From Nymphaea colorata (taxonomy: Eukaryota; Streptophyta; Magnoliopsida; Nymphaeales; Nymphaeaceae), in assembly GCF_008831285.2 (NCBI RefSeq), contig NC_045139.1, positions 31,409,706 to 31,473,705 of the forward strand: a stretch of 64,000 nucleotides of DNA. The letters are read 5' to 3'. Position numbers and translations under genes: made by a program. How positions within the stretch are numbered: position 1 is the first letter of the stretch; each line of letters starts with the position of its first letter. The notes under the pieces were generated by a model. That model saw nothing but the letters and a program-made list of their open reading frames with translations. It made no database searches and was not told the DNA's origin. Positions 12,060-24,200 of this stretch are shown here, in pieces.

Positions 12060-15000
12060 AACAATGATTCTTGTTATCTAAATTATAAAGTCACTCAGTA
12101 ATCTAACTAAGGCCGTTCATCTAAAGCAAATAAATGGTTGAGAAAAAAATAAGTAGAAAAAGTTGTAAATTAATATTAGATAATGGTCACCTTTTTCTCC
12201 TAACCATCTCTCATTTTATATCGAAGTATAGATTATATGGCTGGGTTACTATAAAAAGCTAGTCACCGTTCATTTTTCCCACACACACATATATATATAT
12301 ATATTACACCCAATAGTTAATTTAAGATTTTTTGTTTTGGATCTACCAAATGTTCCTGTGGGTTGATTTTGTCTTATTGGAATCCAGTTTGTAACTATTA
12401 GCACCATGTTTGCAAGGACAGAACTAAGAATTTGTTTATGGGGAGTTCCAACTATATTTTCAGAATAGGGGCCTAACTATATCTTTCAAAATTTTAAAAG
12501 GGCAAAACTAAGTCTTTAGAAAAATTAAAATCAGTATTTTTCTAAAATCTTAGAGGGCCATGGCCTTGTCCGACCCTACATGATCATTTATATACTAGCA
12601 GGGAAATAGAAAAAAATGTATAGAAAAAAAATAGTAATAAAAGTGATAGTATGCTTAAGGGCATAACATAGTTGGTTGGACATGTGAGCATATAAAAAGC
12701 ATATCTCCTGTTCTATTCTAGTGGTACTATTTTCTAGACTATAAACAATGAGATCGCGACAATCAAGTTGACCGGTGTACTATACTCCACCCAAATCCCA
12801 ATGTAGCATAGGACCATGTGGGCAGGTGGAAGTAGGGGTTGAGACATAAGCAAAGTGTTACTATTGTCAAATAGACTCTTAAAGTCCACATATATGCCTG
12901 AGACTGCTGCTTAATTGCTATTTGATTTGAAATAAAGAAATATGATTTAGATTATTGGGTTCAACAAGAAATCATAACTAACTGCACTTCTAATTAATGC
13001 AAAGAAATATGAATTTGATTACCTGCGTTGCGTTTGGATTGAAACGAATCAAGAAATCAAGCCATCGACAATCTCTATTTGTTGTGGAGTTTAATGTGTA
13101 AGCAAATCAAATATGAAAATGGTTTGGTTTAAGATCCAAAGAGGCCATGTGTAGATTTAGATCCAATATACTCATAACTAAGAGTAGTTGAAGCATGAGC
13201 TTGTGGTTGCATGGTCAAACACCAGTGAAAAGAAATCGAATATTATATTTAATGGTCTTGCCTCATTAATGTTTATGGTACAGAAGAGAAGAAAAAAAGA
13301 CTTTTGCAACGTAAAATGGATTTACAAGAGGATTGGATTTGTTAAGGGGGTGTTTGATGGTTTTGAATTTTAATTCAGGCTAGAAAATTCTAGCCTCTTC
13401 AAACTGGAATAGAATCAAAATGTCAAGAATTTTAAGTTTCAGTTTCCTAATTCTGAAAACAAAATACCTGTTTAAAATAATTCTAATTGCTTAAAAATTA
13501 AACATTTTAATTCTAAAATTCCATGTTTAGGTTTCCAGTTCCAATCCCAAAAATGAAATGAGTGCATCTCCAAAAACGGATAAACAATTTCCACCTGCAA
13601 CAATACACGAGGCTATCGACTTTATGTTCTTCCATTGTTATTTTATACCTTTACAGCACATTGGTAGGGTTGACTCGTTTAGTGAATGAGGAGTTTGAGT
13701 TTAAAGATAAAGTTGTCTAGTTAAGTGTCAAGGGTGAGTGGTTCGTTATCATCAACTACACGTCTTCATGTTAATAAGAGTTCCACCACCCTTTACAACA
13801 TGAACATAAAGAGCAGAAGTTAAAAGGTGCTTGAAGTTAAGAGAAAGTGCGCATTTCTTAGTATTACCTTCAATTAGGCCTGGGCATCGGCCTGGCCCGG
13901 CCCACTGCAGGTCTGCCCGGTTCCTATCCAGGCACTAACCTGGCTGGCTGCTACCCGGTGCGCCTTTAAACGGGCCGGCCTGGGCCGGCATCATCCTGTC
14001 CAAGGCCCAGCCGGGCCCGTTTGTAATTGGTTAAACGGACCGAGCTGGGTCAGGATGAGACCAGCCTGCTCGACTCTCATAGACTGTTCGATGGCTCGAG
14101 GGGAGTCTGGCATCCGGCATCCGGCATCCGGCATCCGGCAAAGAGGCAAATGTTGGGGAGGAGCCGAGAACGGCAGTTGGCGTCCGGCAGATGTCCAGCA
14201 GGGAGATTGGTATTGTGTTTAATGAATGTTATTCATTAAGTTCTGGGATTTGTTTTGGATACAGATCTAATCAAATAATGATCATTAACATAGCCAGTTA
14301 AAGTTCCTTTATCCAATATCAATTGGTTTTGGAAGTCAGTGTTTAACATATTATAATGCAGTTTGGATTCAATTATGAGTCAAATTAGATTTCAATTATG
14401 AGTTTAAAAATTGGGCAGTAATATGGTATAAAACATTCCTTAATTGGCATTTGAATCCGAATATGCAGACATCTGGTAAATCAAATATGGTAAAGGTTAT
14501 AGCCATTTTGAATCCAATCAGTAGACATCCATAATTTTAGCATTGCTCCATAAAGGTTTGCTCAATGCCAACTCTTTGAGCATGTTTGTTGCACACCCAA
14601 AAAATTAGTTTGGAGGCAAAGCAGCTTCCAAAGCCCCATTTTTTGGATGGTTTGAAAACAGAGTTTTCAGAAAAATTTAGTTTTCTCAAAACCTTGTGTA
14701 AAAACTGCTCCTCCCCAACAATGTAGGGTTGCACGACTAGTCAAGCAAACTTGGAATTGACTCGAACTCGCTGGGAAAACTCGACTTGAGCTCAACTTGT
14801 TTGTAAAAGAGTCAATGTCAAGTTTAAATTTATGCTGAAATGTTAAACGAGTCGAGTTCAAGTTGTAACAACTCAACTCATTTAAACATAGCTCGGCTCA
14901 ATTACATAAATGTCAAGAATGAGAGTTTTTCTTTTGGTAAGTTTTTCGTTATTTTGATGCAGAGTATATGCATTGATCTTTCTTTGGATTTCATGTTCAA

Positions 15001-15640
15001 TGGTTGCTCATAGTTGAATTAGTTAAAAGAAACGAGTCAAAGGAAACAATATAGGTTAACTTAACAGAAACGAGTTAAACGAGTTAAGCGAGCTCGAGGT
15101 TGCAACTTCGAGTCAAGCTCAAACCTGTTCCATAAAGCTTGACTTGCGGTTGAACCGAGCTCGAGCTACCTTGTGTACCCTCGGGTTATTCAACCAAAAC
15201 CAGTTTTTGCTTGCTCACCCATACCTAAGAACAACCTTTTTTCAAAACACACTAAAAATTCATTTTCATAAAGCCAAGTTTTCTAAAAAATTATATTTTT
15301 GAATATGTCATCCAAACGCTGCCTATGTCTTGTCTCTACAAACTTTCTCCCGTATTCAGAACTTTATTTTCGATAAGCAAATTAAGATATATACATCTTT
15401 CATAAGAACAGTCATGTTGGCCAATGTATCAGTGTGTAAATTATTTCATAAGATTTATATAGACAAAAAAGATGGGCATCATTTACAAGATCTTTATTAA
15501 TGGATATGTATGGATAGAAAAGATTAGTTATTTATTAGGGTGGAATCCAAAAGAAAAAAATTAGGTTCTATGTGGAAGATTGAAATTTCAAGCATTAAAT
15601 AAAATTAGACTGCATGTGCTATAGAAGAAAATATCTGTCG
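12060..15640. repeat. Array spacer upstream of copy A, tandemly duplicated
   Basis: No gene was seen. The segment 12060-13228 matches 27745-28680, and 14040-15750 matches 28682-30290, with only scattered differences. The part 13229-13870 has a counterpart after copy A (from 18895) and after copy B (from about 33760), but is missing upstream of B, so unit B has lost about 810 bp. It also contains a transposon-like piece near 12415-12590 (tttgcaaggacagaactaag) and a GC-rich GGCC/GGGCC patch at 13880-14040. Confidence 0.8.
14108..14140. repeat. Short catccgg tandem repeat
   Basis: Four head-to-tail catccgg units occur here. The paralogous spacer upstream of copy B has a single copy (near 28740), so the expansion followed the unit duplication. 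Confidence 0.85.
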
Positions 15641-15691
15641 TATATATGGAAGAAATCAACCAAAAAAAAAAAATTCTTCTTCTTTTCTAAG

Positions 15692-15699
15692 TATAAATA
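15692..15699 (+). promoter_or_regulatory. TATA box of copy A
   Basis: TATAAATA lies 52 bp upstream of the copy A ATG. The same box at the same distance is kept in C (36265) and D (49995), while B has TATAAGTA at 30231. Such spacing implies a very short 5' UTR. Confidence 0.7.
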
Positions 15700-15750
15700 G
15701 GTGTTGAGTGTGGAGACTGGATAGACAACAGGTTAAATTGGTTTTTAACG

Positions 15751-17829
15751 ATGGAATCTTGGGAAACCGAGCTGTTGAATTTGATGAACTATGAAGTGGC
15801 TCACGTATACGATTTCTCGATTTTACAATTGCAGGGTAAGTTTCGTCTCTCCCATTTTGAAGCTTTAAATCGTTGAATGAGAGTTTTTAGGGCGTTTGAC
15901 ATTTGGAACACTCTGGGCGTGTTCCACGATTTAACGGAAGATTAGAAAAGCGTTTACCCCATCATAAATCTACCCCATTTTCTTTTGAGTAAATTCATGA
16001 GAGAATAACAATGTGTTCTTGATGCCAAGGTTACATTCACGAAACACACAACTTTTTTAATTTGCCAAAAGACTCCTTATATGTATCCTTTTTCATCCAA
16101 TAGTTAATTTAAGAGTTATTTTTGTTGGTCCAGCTTTAAATATACCAACGGTTCCTCTGGTTTGATTTTGTATCTTATTGGAACTACTTGTGCAAAGTCT
16201 GCAAGGGCAGACAAAAGAATTTTTTTTTTCTCGGGGCCAGAACTATATTTTCCCAAATTTTATAAGGACTTAACTACATTTTTCAAAAATTTTGTATGGG
16301 CCAAATTAAATTTTTTCATAAGGTTGCGATTGTTATTTTTTTTCTCCTCTAAAATCATAGGAGGGGCTATGGCCCTTGCCTACCTTGGCTCCAATGGAAA
16401 ATGATTATATATATATATATATATATATAATACATGTCCATTAATACTCTACCATATATAAAGGGTCGCGTTAATGGGAATTTAATATAGCTGGTTGGGC
16501 CTAGTCTTGTATTGAATAAAGTCGTCAAAACAAGCATGGTCACTAAGAGTGAGGATACTAGCCTTGAGGTTTCATGATATCAAGTGATCCATAAAGAGTT
16601 GATTGGCAATAATAACATATAGCGGTTTCATGAATCTATATTGAAAATTGAGGCAGATTCAAAAATTGCTGTGTCACACTATGTTCCACAAATTTTGCCA
16701 AATCTTGGTATGAATTCATAAAACAGTAACAACCACAACCCGTTGCTATAGCCAAACACCCCCCTAAATCTAGGCTTGCAGACAACCTCCTTGAGTGATA
16801 AATAGTTAAAAGAAAAACTTTTCCACATATATGTTCACATGACATACACTAATAATGCATTTTAAAGTTTGTTGCTAACATAGCATTTACTCTTTTTTAT
16901 CATTCTTTTCAGAAATTACAGACAAGAATGAAATTTCTCGTTTCTTCATAAAGAGAACCGAAACAAGAAGGAACAAGGATGGGCGTTGGAAACAAGTTGG
17001 TGGACCTGAAACAGTGATGCACCCAAACAGACGTCAAGTATATGCAAACAAGACAGTTTTCCGATTCTTTCTTGAGCCATCTGGCGATGAGACTGACTGG
17101 TTTGTTACTGAATATGTTCTTGATGATTTTTATCGAGTTCATCACAACATACCAAAGGAGCCAGTAAGTACTAAAACACTTCCATATTTTCTGCCCATAC
17201 TTTATTTGTTTGTGTGTGTGTGTGTGTACATATTTTCTATGTGCATCAATATTAAACATATATATTAGGGCCACTTCCATAGATGTATGTAGTCATACAT
17301 ATCATATTTGCACGTTGTGATTGATTCCCAGAGCTGAATCCACATATCTAGAGCTCCCATTATAAACTTCTTGAAAATCAACGTTGAATTCCATGTCGTT
17401 AGATTGAAACACTGAGCAACTAAAATTTCCTGAAAGCACGATTGATCTGGGTTCGGGCCAATTAAAATAACTTGGTCACGTTATTGTGTTTTCATTAATA
17501 TTGAAATGCAATCTACATGGTGATCTGTTTGAAATATCTGCAGGTAGAACATGGGTAAATAGAAGGAGGCTTGCATTTAATTGTCTTGCATTTACACCTG
17601 CCTAAACATTACTGTAACTGCTGAAAAGAGAGCAAGCATACACAGTCAATTTAGTTTATAGCATCAGTAACATAATTCTGAAAATTGGTTTTAGCTTTTT
17701 GTTGAAACTCTGTTGAAGTAATATTGTTGCTTGGATTTATACAATGAACAGGAGTACGTAATCTACGTGTTAGAACGTCTGCCCCAGGGGGCGAGCACCT
17801 CGTCTGCGAGCATCCATGAGCTCTTCTAG
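15751..17829 (+). CDS. NAC-like mini-protein, copy A (three exons)
   Basis: The exons are 15751-15835, 16913-17163 and 17752-17829 (TAG). Introns have gtaag donors and cag-type acceptors; intron 1 is phase 1 and intron 2 phase 0. The product is 137 aa. Exon 2 parallels NAC subdomains C and D: RRNKDGRWKQVGG (residues 47-59) corresponds to the family's R(T/A)..GYWKATG, then TVFRFF (76-81), then TDWFVTEYVLDD (89-100), which corresponds to T.WVMHEYRL. The LPPGFRF...EEL N-terminus is absent; only HVYDF of exon 1 recalls the DVYKF of subdomain B. The first intron sits where NAC genes have theirs, just after subdomain B. Relative to B and C the C-terminus is cut short by a stop and small deletion after HELF. 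It could act as a regulator by partial NAC interaction or be decaying; no function is known to me. Confidence 0.75.
16199..16395. mobile_element. Short AT-rich mini-element in intron 1 of copy A
   Basis: It starts tgcaagggcagac and ends atggcccttgcc, inverted-repeat-like ends. The copy in B intron 1 (31480-31665) is near identical, and looser relatives lie at 12415, 28040 and in the foldback arms. It fits a non-autonomous hAT-like family whose termini read caagggc...gcccttg. Confidence 0.5.
16405..16430. repeat. (AT)n microsatellite
   Basis: A short AT run directly follows the mini-element in intron 1 of copy A. The equivalent place in copy B (31710-31744) has a longer run. Confidence 0.9.
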
Positions 17830-18539
17830 AAGGAAGTTCTAAGATGAAGCCAGAGCAGAAGAATGGGTAGTTGTGGCTCCCTCCCATTTAACAATATATA
17901 CATTGCATAGGTGGATTTACCAGCTCTAGGTTGGTGGTTGCAGCATTATGTAAGGGGGAAAGTTTAGTTGTGTTGTAATAAATGTTCTCTTTCTAAATAG
18001 TGGAACTCTTTATGTGATAAATCTTGCTTTTGATTCTTATATATATATGTAAAGAAAATTAATATGTAAATGAAGACAAAGTAATATATGTAACGGGTGT
18101 TAGGGTTGTTTCTTTATATAATAGTCACAACAAACTTTCTTTATGTTTTAAAGGAGTGATATTTTCTTGGTTATAATATAGCAAACATGAAAAAAAGGGA
18201 AAAATATGGTAATTTATTAAAAAAATTAGAAAAATAAAATTAAAAAAAAAAAAATAAGTGAGAGACCAATACCACAAACATATAAAAATGTAGATTTGCA
18301 ACAAATAAAAGTTTGAAATAATTTTTGCATTAAAAATGTGAAAAAACAAATAATATGAAAAAATAGGATTTACGTTTTTTTAATTTTAATTTTAAAAGGC
18401 TGACTTATTTATCACATTTTTTCTGCCTAAAAATTGAGGCTGATTCACAAAACACTTTTAAGATATTCCATGAATATACCTCAACACTACAGTTTGGACC
18501 CCAAGTGGAGGAAAGAATAGGAAGAAAGAATGCGAAGCA

Positions 18540-19320
18540 GGACATGAGAGGGCTTATCAAGTTTGTGCTAGTGTGAGACTGCTTAATCGGTGTTTGATTC
18601 GAAAAAAAGAAATAGGATTTGCATCGATGGTTTCAACAAGAAATCATAACTAAATTTGCATCCAATTAACACCAGAATCTGAATTCGAGCACTTGGGTTC
18701 ATTGAAATGAATCATGTAATCGAGCCTTTGACAATCTCTATTCGTTGTGGAGTTTAATGTGCAAACAAAACAGTTATAAAAATGGTTTGGATTAACATCC
18801 ATAGATGCCACGTCCAGATTTAGATCCAACATACTCATAACAAGGAACAGTTGAGGCTTGAGCTTGCGGTTCTATGGTTAGAAACCAGCGAAAAGAAATT
18901 GAATATTCGATGGTCTTGGCTCATAAATGTTTCTGGTGAAAATATTACAAAGAAAACAACCTTTGGAACAAAAGATGGATCTCTAGAGGATTGGATTTTA
19001 TTTGGAGTTCAGTCCCAGTCCCATAAAAGAAATGATGTGCTACCTGAAAATATGGATAAACAAATTCCCCACCAACAACACATATAAACAGGGGCGGAAT
19101 CAAATTGTGGGTTATGTATGGGCAATCACCCACACGGGCCTTAAAAAAGGCCTTCATTTTTATATTGATATGTCTGAGCAATTTTTTTTTTTCATTTACA
19201 TATTGGTGGGGAGGCCCTGTGCGGGATCAGACTTTAAGATAAAAACTTGATATCAATTTTATGTTCTTCCATTGTCGTTTATACCTTTATAGCATATTGT
19301 TATGGTTGCACAACGAGTAT
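18540..19320. repeat. Array spacer downstream of copy A, cut by a retrotransposon
   Basis: It aligns with 33440-34200 downstream of copy B and partly with 12890-13640. Alignment stops abruptly after cgagtat at 19320, exactly where a Copia LTR begins. No gene was seen. Confidence 0.75.
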
Positions 19321-19525
19321 TGTTAATGGTAAAGGACGATGCTTAAGGAAGGAAGAGAATATCTTAACTTGTTTACAAGTAGGAACAAGAGATATTTAAA
19401 ATAGGAAACAAGAGATAACGTCTATATCCCATACAACTCGCAAGTAACAGCTTGCTAAAGATAATTGCCATCGCTACTCCTATAATTGAGGGATTTTCAA
19501 TCCATAAAGATAAGTAAGGCCAACA
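19321..19525 (-). repeat. 3' LTR of the minus-strand Copia element
   Basis: On the minus strand it begins tgttggcc right after the polypurine tract and ends ccattaaca at 19321, where homology to the paralogous spacer breaks off. That gives a 205-bp LTR with TG...CA ends. The partner 5' LTR was not found, so the target-site duplication cannot be confirmed. Confidence 0.65.
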
Positions 19526-20043
19526 CCCCCCCTCAAGTTGGTGCTCTTGGATCAAGAAGACCCAACTTGCATCTCAACATTATGAATGAATCTCTAGCCA
19601 GCACCTTTGTAAAGATGTCCGCAACTTGGTTTTCTGTTTCTACATATTTACGGGAAATTTCTTTATTTTGAATTCTTTCTAGAACAACATGGCAATCAAT
19701 TTCAATATGTTTTGTTCTCTTGTGCAATACTAGATTGGCTGAGACATACATCGCCGCCTGGTTGTCACAAAATAGTTCCATGGATTGATGGTGAATGCTT
19801 CCAAGATCATTAAGAATGTATGTTATCTAAGTCATCTGACATGTGGCCAATGCCATTGCTTTATATTCTACCTTTGCTGAAGACCTTGAGACTATAGTTT
19901 GTGTCTTCACTTTCCATGATATTGGGTTTTCTCCCATGAAGATACAAAAACCCGAAGTCAATTTTCTTGTCATCGGACAAGATGCCCAATCTGAATCACA
20001 ATAAACTTTGATGGATATATCATTGTTGGGTGATAGTAAGACT

Positions 20044-20325
20044 CCATGTCCTGTCGTGAATTTGATGTACCTCAAAATTCTGAAGGCCGCATCTAAATGA
20101 GTCGTCCTGGGTTGTGCCATGAATTGATTCAACATTGTGAACACTATATAAAATGTCTGGTCAAGTCATAATGAGATAAACTAGCCATGTCCTGCCGTGA
20201 ATTTTATGTACCTCAAAATTCTGAAGGCTGCATCTAAATGAGGCGTCCTGGATTGTGCCATAAATTGACTCAACATTGTGAACACTATATAAAGTGTCTG
20301 GTCAAGTGATAATGAGATAAACTAG
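20044..20325. repeat. 141-bp tandem duplication inside Copia coding sequence
   Basis: Units 20044-20184 and 20185-20325 are about 93% alike by eye. The unit is 47 codons, so the duplication keeps frame through the region between reverse transcriptase and RNase H (minus strand). Confidence 0.9.
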
Positions 20326-21663
20326 CCGTCCTACTAGTTTTCTAGCGAATATGGGATCTTTTAGCGGTTGACCCTTTTCATTGTCAAACTTTAAATGGTG
20401 CTCCATAGGTGTGTCACTTGGCTTGGCGTCACTGTATCCAGCTTAGTTGAGTGTATCGATGGTGTATTTCTTTTGTGATAGAAAAATTCCTTTTTTTGAA
20501 CGAGCCACTTTAATGCCCAAAAAATATTTCAATTCTCCTAAATCTTTCAATTTGAATTCGGTGTTGATAACCGATTTCAACTTGTCAATAACAATTTTAT
20601 TGTCTCCTGATTCACATAGACTAGAATGAAGATGCTGGCTTGTTTAATAATGTGTAAAAATAATGAATAATCTACCTTTGATTGCAAGAAGCCAAGCTGT
20701 TTTAATGTTTTTTGAAAGTTTAAAAAACTAGTTGTGAGAAGACTGTTTCAGTCCATATAAGGACTTCTTTAGCCGACATACCTTGTTCTCCCCATGTCGG
20801 GGAAAGCAGGGAGGATGAGACATGTAGACTTCTTCAAAGAGGTCAACTTGGAGAAATGGATTATTGACGTCGACAAATTCCACCCTTTGATGGTAGCAAT
20901 AGACAAAAGACATCAAATAATGATGATTTTGGCAATGGGAGAGAAAGTTTCCTTGTAGCCGATGCCTTGTTTTTGGTTGTAACCTTCGGCAACTAGACGA
21001 GATTTATAGCGTTCGATTGTGCCATCGGCATTATATTTGATTTTATAAATCCAGCGACAACCAATGGGTCATTTCTTTGGTGGAAGAGTAATGATGTTCC
21101 AATCAAAGTTATCTTCTGGTGGACAAACTTCAATAGCCATCGCATCTCGCCGTTCCTGAAATTGAGTTAGAAAAAAGTTGCGGTGTGTTAGGTGGGGGTG
21201 TTGTAGGAGGAGGAAAGGTGTGTTCAATAGATTCAGGTTTAGGTAGATGAAAGACGATGTCACTTTCTGGTTCTTGAATGTTTTCAAATGGAAATAAACC
21301 TAACATCTCGATTGGTGAAGATTTCATGAGTGTCAAGATCATAAAATTTATATGTAGTTTGACCATATGGGTACCCTATGAAAATGCATTTTCATGAACA
21401 AGAATCAAATTTTTTATTTTTGTGTATGTCGTACGCATAACTAAGGCACCCAAATGTTCGAAGATGAGTATATTTTGGTGTTTGTCTATAGAGAGCTTCA
21501 TAGGGAGTCTTGTCATGAAGAGCATGGGTAGTTAGACGGTTGAGTAGATATGCAATGGTTAAAACACAATCCCCCAAAATTTGATGGGTAGGGAAGTTTG
21601 AAAACATAAGGCACGAGCAACACTTAAGAGGTCTTTGTGCTTGCATTCAACCGCTCCATTTTG

Positions 21664-22050
21664 TTGTGGTGTGGCAACACAAGAATGTTGACGCTCAATG
21701 CCTTTATGATGAAAAAGATCTTCCATTTGGGTAGAAAAAAATTCTACACTATTGTCGCTTCGAAATTTTTAATGGATGTATGAAATTGGTTTTCATCAAG
21801 ATTAATGAATTTTTGAATGAGGTAAAATGTTTTAGATTTATACCACATTAAAGAAAACCAAATACATCTTGAAAAATCATCCACTATTGTGAGAAAGTAA
21901 TGATCACATAAAAGTGATGCCGTTTGATAGCCTCCCCATATATCACAATGAATCAATTGAAATGTACCGGAAGTACCATTTTGTTGTGATCTGCGACACA
22001 AGAATGTTGATGCTCAATGCCTTTATGATGAAGAAGATTTTTCGTTTGGG
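21664..22050. repeat. Direct repeat of about 74 bp at the Copia-Copia junction
   Basis: The segment 21664-21737 (tgttgtggtg...atttgggtaga) recurs at 21976-22050 (tgttgtgatc...gtttgggtagg) with a few changes. The second copy ends exactly where plus-strand gag sequence begins (aggatcaag), so it marks a rearrangement junction. Confidence 0.8.
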
Positions 22051-22650
22051 TAGGATCAAGGCGTCTGGGAAGCAATCGAGCTGGCGGCCGGTGTGGCTGT
22101 CAACACGAGGAAGGACAAGAAGGCAAAGTCGCATCTTCTCCCAGCCCTCCCAGAGGATCTCCTAATGCAGGTGGCAAAGAAGGTAACGACAAAGGAGGTC
22201 TGAGATTGCCTCAAGACAAGATTCATCGGGGCAGATCGCGTGAGGAATACGCACTTGTAGACGTTGAAGAGTGACTTTGATGCCACGCGAATGCAAGAAA
22301 GAGAATCATTGGATCAGTATGCGGGTAGGCTCATCGGGATCTCCATCAAGTATGCCAACTTGGGGGGAACCCTAAGCACCGCCGCCCTGGTGAATAAGTT
22401 ATTTGATACCGTTCCAAATCGATTCCTCAGCGTAATCGCCAGACTAAGGTAGTTTTGCAACCTCAACACTATGCTGTTTGAAGAGGCCGTGGGATGACTC
22501 AAGACCTACAAAGAACGCACTCATCCCCAAGCATTCGGTACCGGTGGCAACAACAATGCTCAACTATTTCTCTCTTGGGCAGAGTGGGAGGCACGACAGA
22601 AGAGAAGCGGCGGCGACCCGTCATCAACCTGAAAAGAGATGGCTCAAGGG
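22046..22650 (+). pseudogene. Extra truncated Copia gag copy
   Basis: The translation (VWEAIE.AAGVAVNTRKDK, LMQVAKKVTTKEV, LQTLKSDFDATRMQE, YANLGGTLSTAALVNKLFDT) matches the gag of the plus-strand element at 23000-23600 almost residue for residue. It starts mid-gag and, at about 22640, jumps into the LTR of the same family. The result is gag fragment, partial LTR, primer-binding site, then full gag. This is not a normal element layout. Confidence 0.8.
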
Positions 22651-22656
22651 GACTAT

Positions 22657-22842
22657 GCTCCCTCTCTCTCCCCTGCTGTCCTTGTACTCTCTCTTTCTCA
22701 CTCTCTCTTAGCCCTTGCCGTACTATGCTCCCTCTCTGTGCACCTCTGCATTCCCTCCATGGTGCGTTGCAGCCTCTCTTCCTCATTTTGCCTTATAAAA
22801 AAAAAGAGGTGATTGAGTGTGAATCAAGGGAGTTCACCAACA
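22657..22842 (+). repeat. Partial 5' LTR (3' portion only)
   Basis: This matches about 27000-27182 of the 3' LTR, including the CT-rich tract, gcacctctgcattccctcc, the ttgccttataaaa segment and gattgagtgtgaatcaaggg, ending caaca. The upstream two thirds of the LTR is replaced by the extra gag fragment. Confidence 0.8.
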
Positions 22843-22858
22843 TTTGTATCAGAGCTTT
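22843..22858 (+). other. Primer-binding site, initiator tRNA-Met type
   Basis: TTTGTATCAGAGC follows the LTR end and differs by one base from the common plant Copia primer site (TGGTATCAGAGC). Confidence 0.75.
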
Positions 22859-22893
22859 CAGATTGTATGCCAAAGCTCTTTTGATTCAAGCCG

Positions 22894-23815
22894 ATGTCGA
22901 TCATAACAACTGAGGCAGCCCAGTGGGACGTTCCAGTATCCCCAACTCATGGCAGCCAACTATACCAGTTGGGTAATATGGGTCCAAGCGATGATGGAGG
23001 ATCAAAGCGTTTGGGAGGCAATCGAGCCAGCAGCCGGTGTGGCTGTCAACATGAGGAAGGACAAGAAGGCAAGGTCGCATCTTCTCCAACCCAAAGCATC
23101 TCCTAATGCAGGTGAAAGAAGGTGACGACGAAGGAGGTCTGAGATTGCCTCATGACAAGATTCGTCGGGGCAGATCACGTGAGGAATGCATGCCTGCAGA
23201 CATTGAAGAGCGAATCTGACGCCATGCGGATGCAGGAAGGAGAATCATTGGATTAGTATGCGGGTAGGCTCACCGGGATGTTCGTCAAGTATGCCAACTT
23301 GGGGGGAACCCTGAGCGCCGCCGTCCTGGTGACTAAGTTATTTGATACCGTTCCAAATCGATTCCTCAGCGTACTCACCGGAATAAGGTAGTTTTCCGAC
23401 CTCGACACTATGCTGTTTGAAGAGGTCGTGGGACGACTCAAGACCTACGAAGAATGCTCTCGTCCCCAAGCTTTCGATATCGGTGGCAACGGTGATGCCC
23501 AACTATTTCTCACTCTGATCGAGTGGGAGGCACGACAGAAGAGAAGCGGCGGCGACCCGTCATCAACCCGACTCAAGGAGAAGAAGGGGTTAACAGTGGG
23601 GGTGGTCGTGGCAGAGGTAGACGCGACGACTTCCTACTCAAGGACAGAGCAGGTGTCTCTGGTGTTGGTGGTTGTGACAAGAGTTACATCCATTGCTTCA
23701 ATTGTGACGAATTGGGGCATTACGCGAACCGATGCAAGGCTCCCATGAAGAAGGAGGAGGCACATATCACACAAGCTGATCGCAGCGAGCCAGCCCTGCT
23801 GCTTTCAGAGTAGGA
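22894..23815 (+). pseudogene. Copia gag with zinc knuckle
   Basis: It starts at ATG 22894 (MSIITTEAAQWDVPVSPTHG). Frameshifts follow, then SAVLVTKLFDTVPNRF-like gag sequence and, near 23690-23735, the nucleocapsid knuckle CFNCDELGHYANRC (C-x2-C-x4-H-x4-C, intact). The frame must be shifted near 23060, 23390 and 23520, so no full gag can be made. Confidence 0.8.
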
Positions 23816-23899
23816 AGAAATGGTGTCCATAGCAGTTGAACAACCCAAATGGCAGGATCGGCAGATGCCATCCTGCTGAATGAAAAACAGGTATGGCCA

Positions 23900-24200
23900 A
23901 AACTGCACGGGACCGAGCATGACATGAAAACTACTGATGTCTGGTACCGAGATAACAGTGCCAGCTACCACATGACTGGAGACAATGTCAAGTTTCACGA
24001 ATTGGACAAAGCAATCACTGGCAAGGTGAAGTTTGGCGACGGCTCATCGGTGCAGATCAGGGGTGAGGGTTTAATTCTTTTTAGATGCAAAATGATGATC
24101 AGTGGCTGCTTCAAGAAGTCTATTATATCTCGAGGCTTCACAGCAACATCGTGAGTCTCGGGCAACTCACCGAGGTAGGCCACAAGGTGGTTATGGATGA
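23900..24200 (+). pseudogene. Copia protease segment with altered active site
   Basis: WYRDNSASYHMTGD corresponds to the usual W.(L/I)D(S/T)GAS.HMTGD. The catalytic D-S/T-G is D-N-S here, which would inactivate an aspartic protease. FGDGSSVQIRGEG follows as in the family. Confidence 0.75.

Larger units (their letters stand above)
19321..22001 (-). mobile_element. Degenerate Ty1/Copia element, minus strand, 3' half
   Basis: Read on the minus strand from 22001 downward: integrase core (QLIHCDIWG, FLTIVDDFSR), then the integrase tail (LLNRLTTHALHDKTPYEALY and LRTFGCLSY near 21450-21600), reverse transcriptase pieces near 20730-21090 ([16 protein letters not shown]), and RNase H near 19540-20140 (CDSDWAS, MELFCDNQAA, HIEIDCHVV, VADIFTK). 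Many stops and frameshifts break it. A purine tract (tgaggggggg) precedes the LTR at 19525. The gag part is missing here, but a gag fragment in the same orientation sits at 27183-27390, beyond the inserted plus-strand Copia. Confidence 0.88.

Noticed and set aside
18125-18349. Minus-strand Phe/Tyr/Ile-rich frame after copy A
   Set aside because: Low-complexity AT-rich 3' flank; the homologous flank of copy B does not keep the frame.
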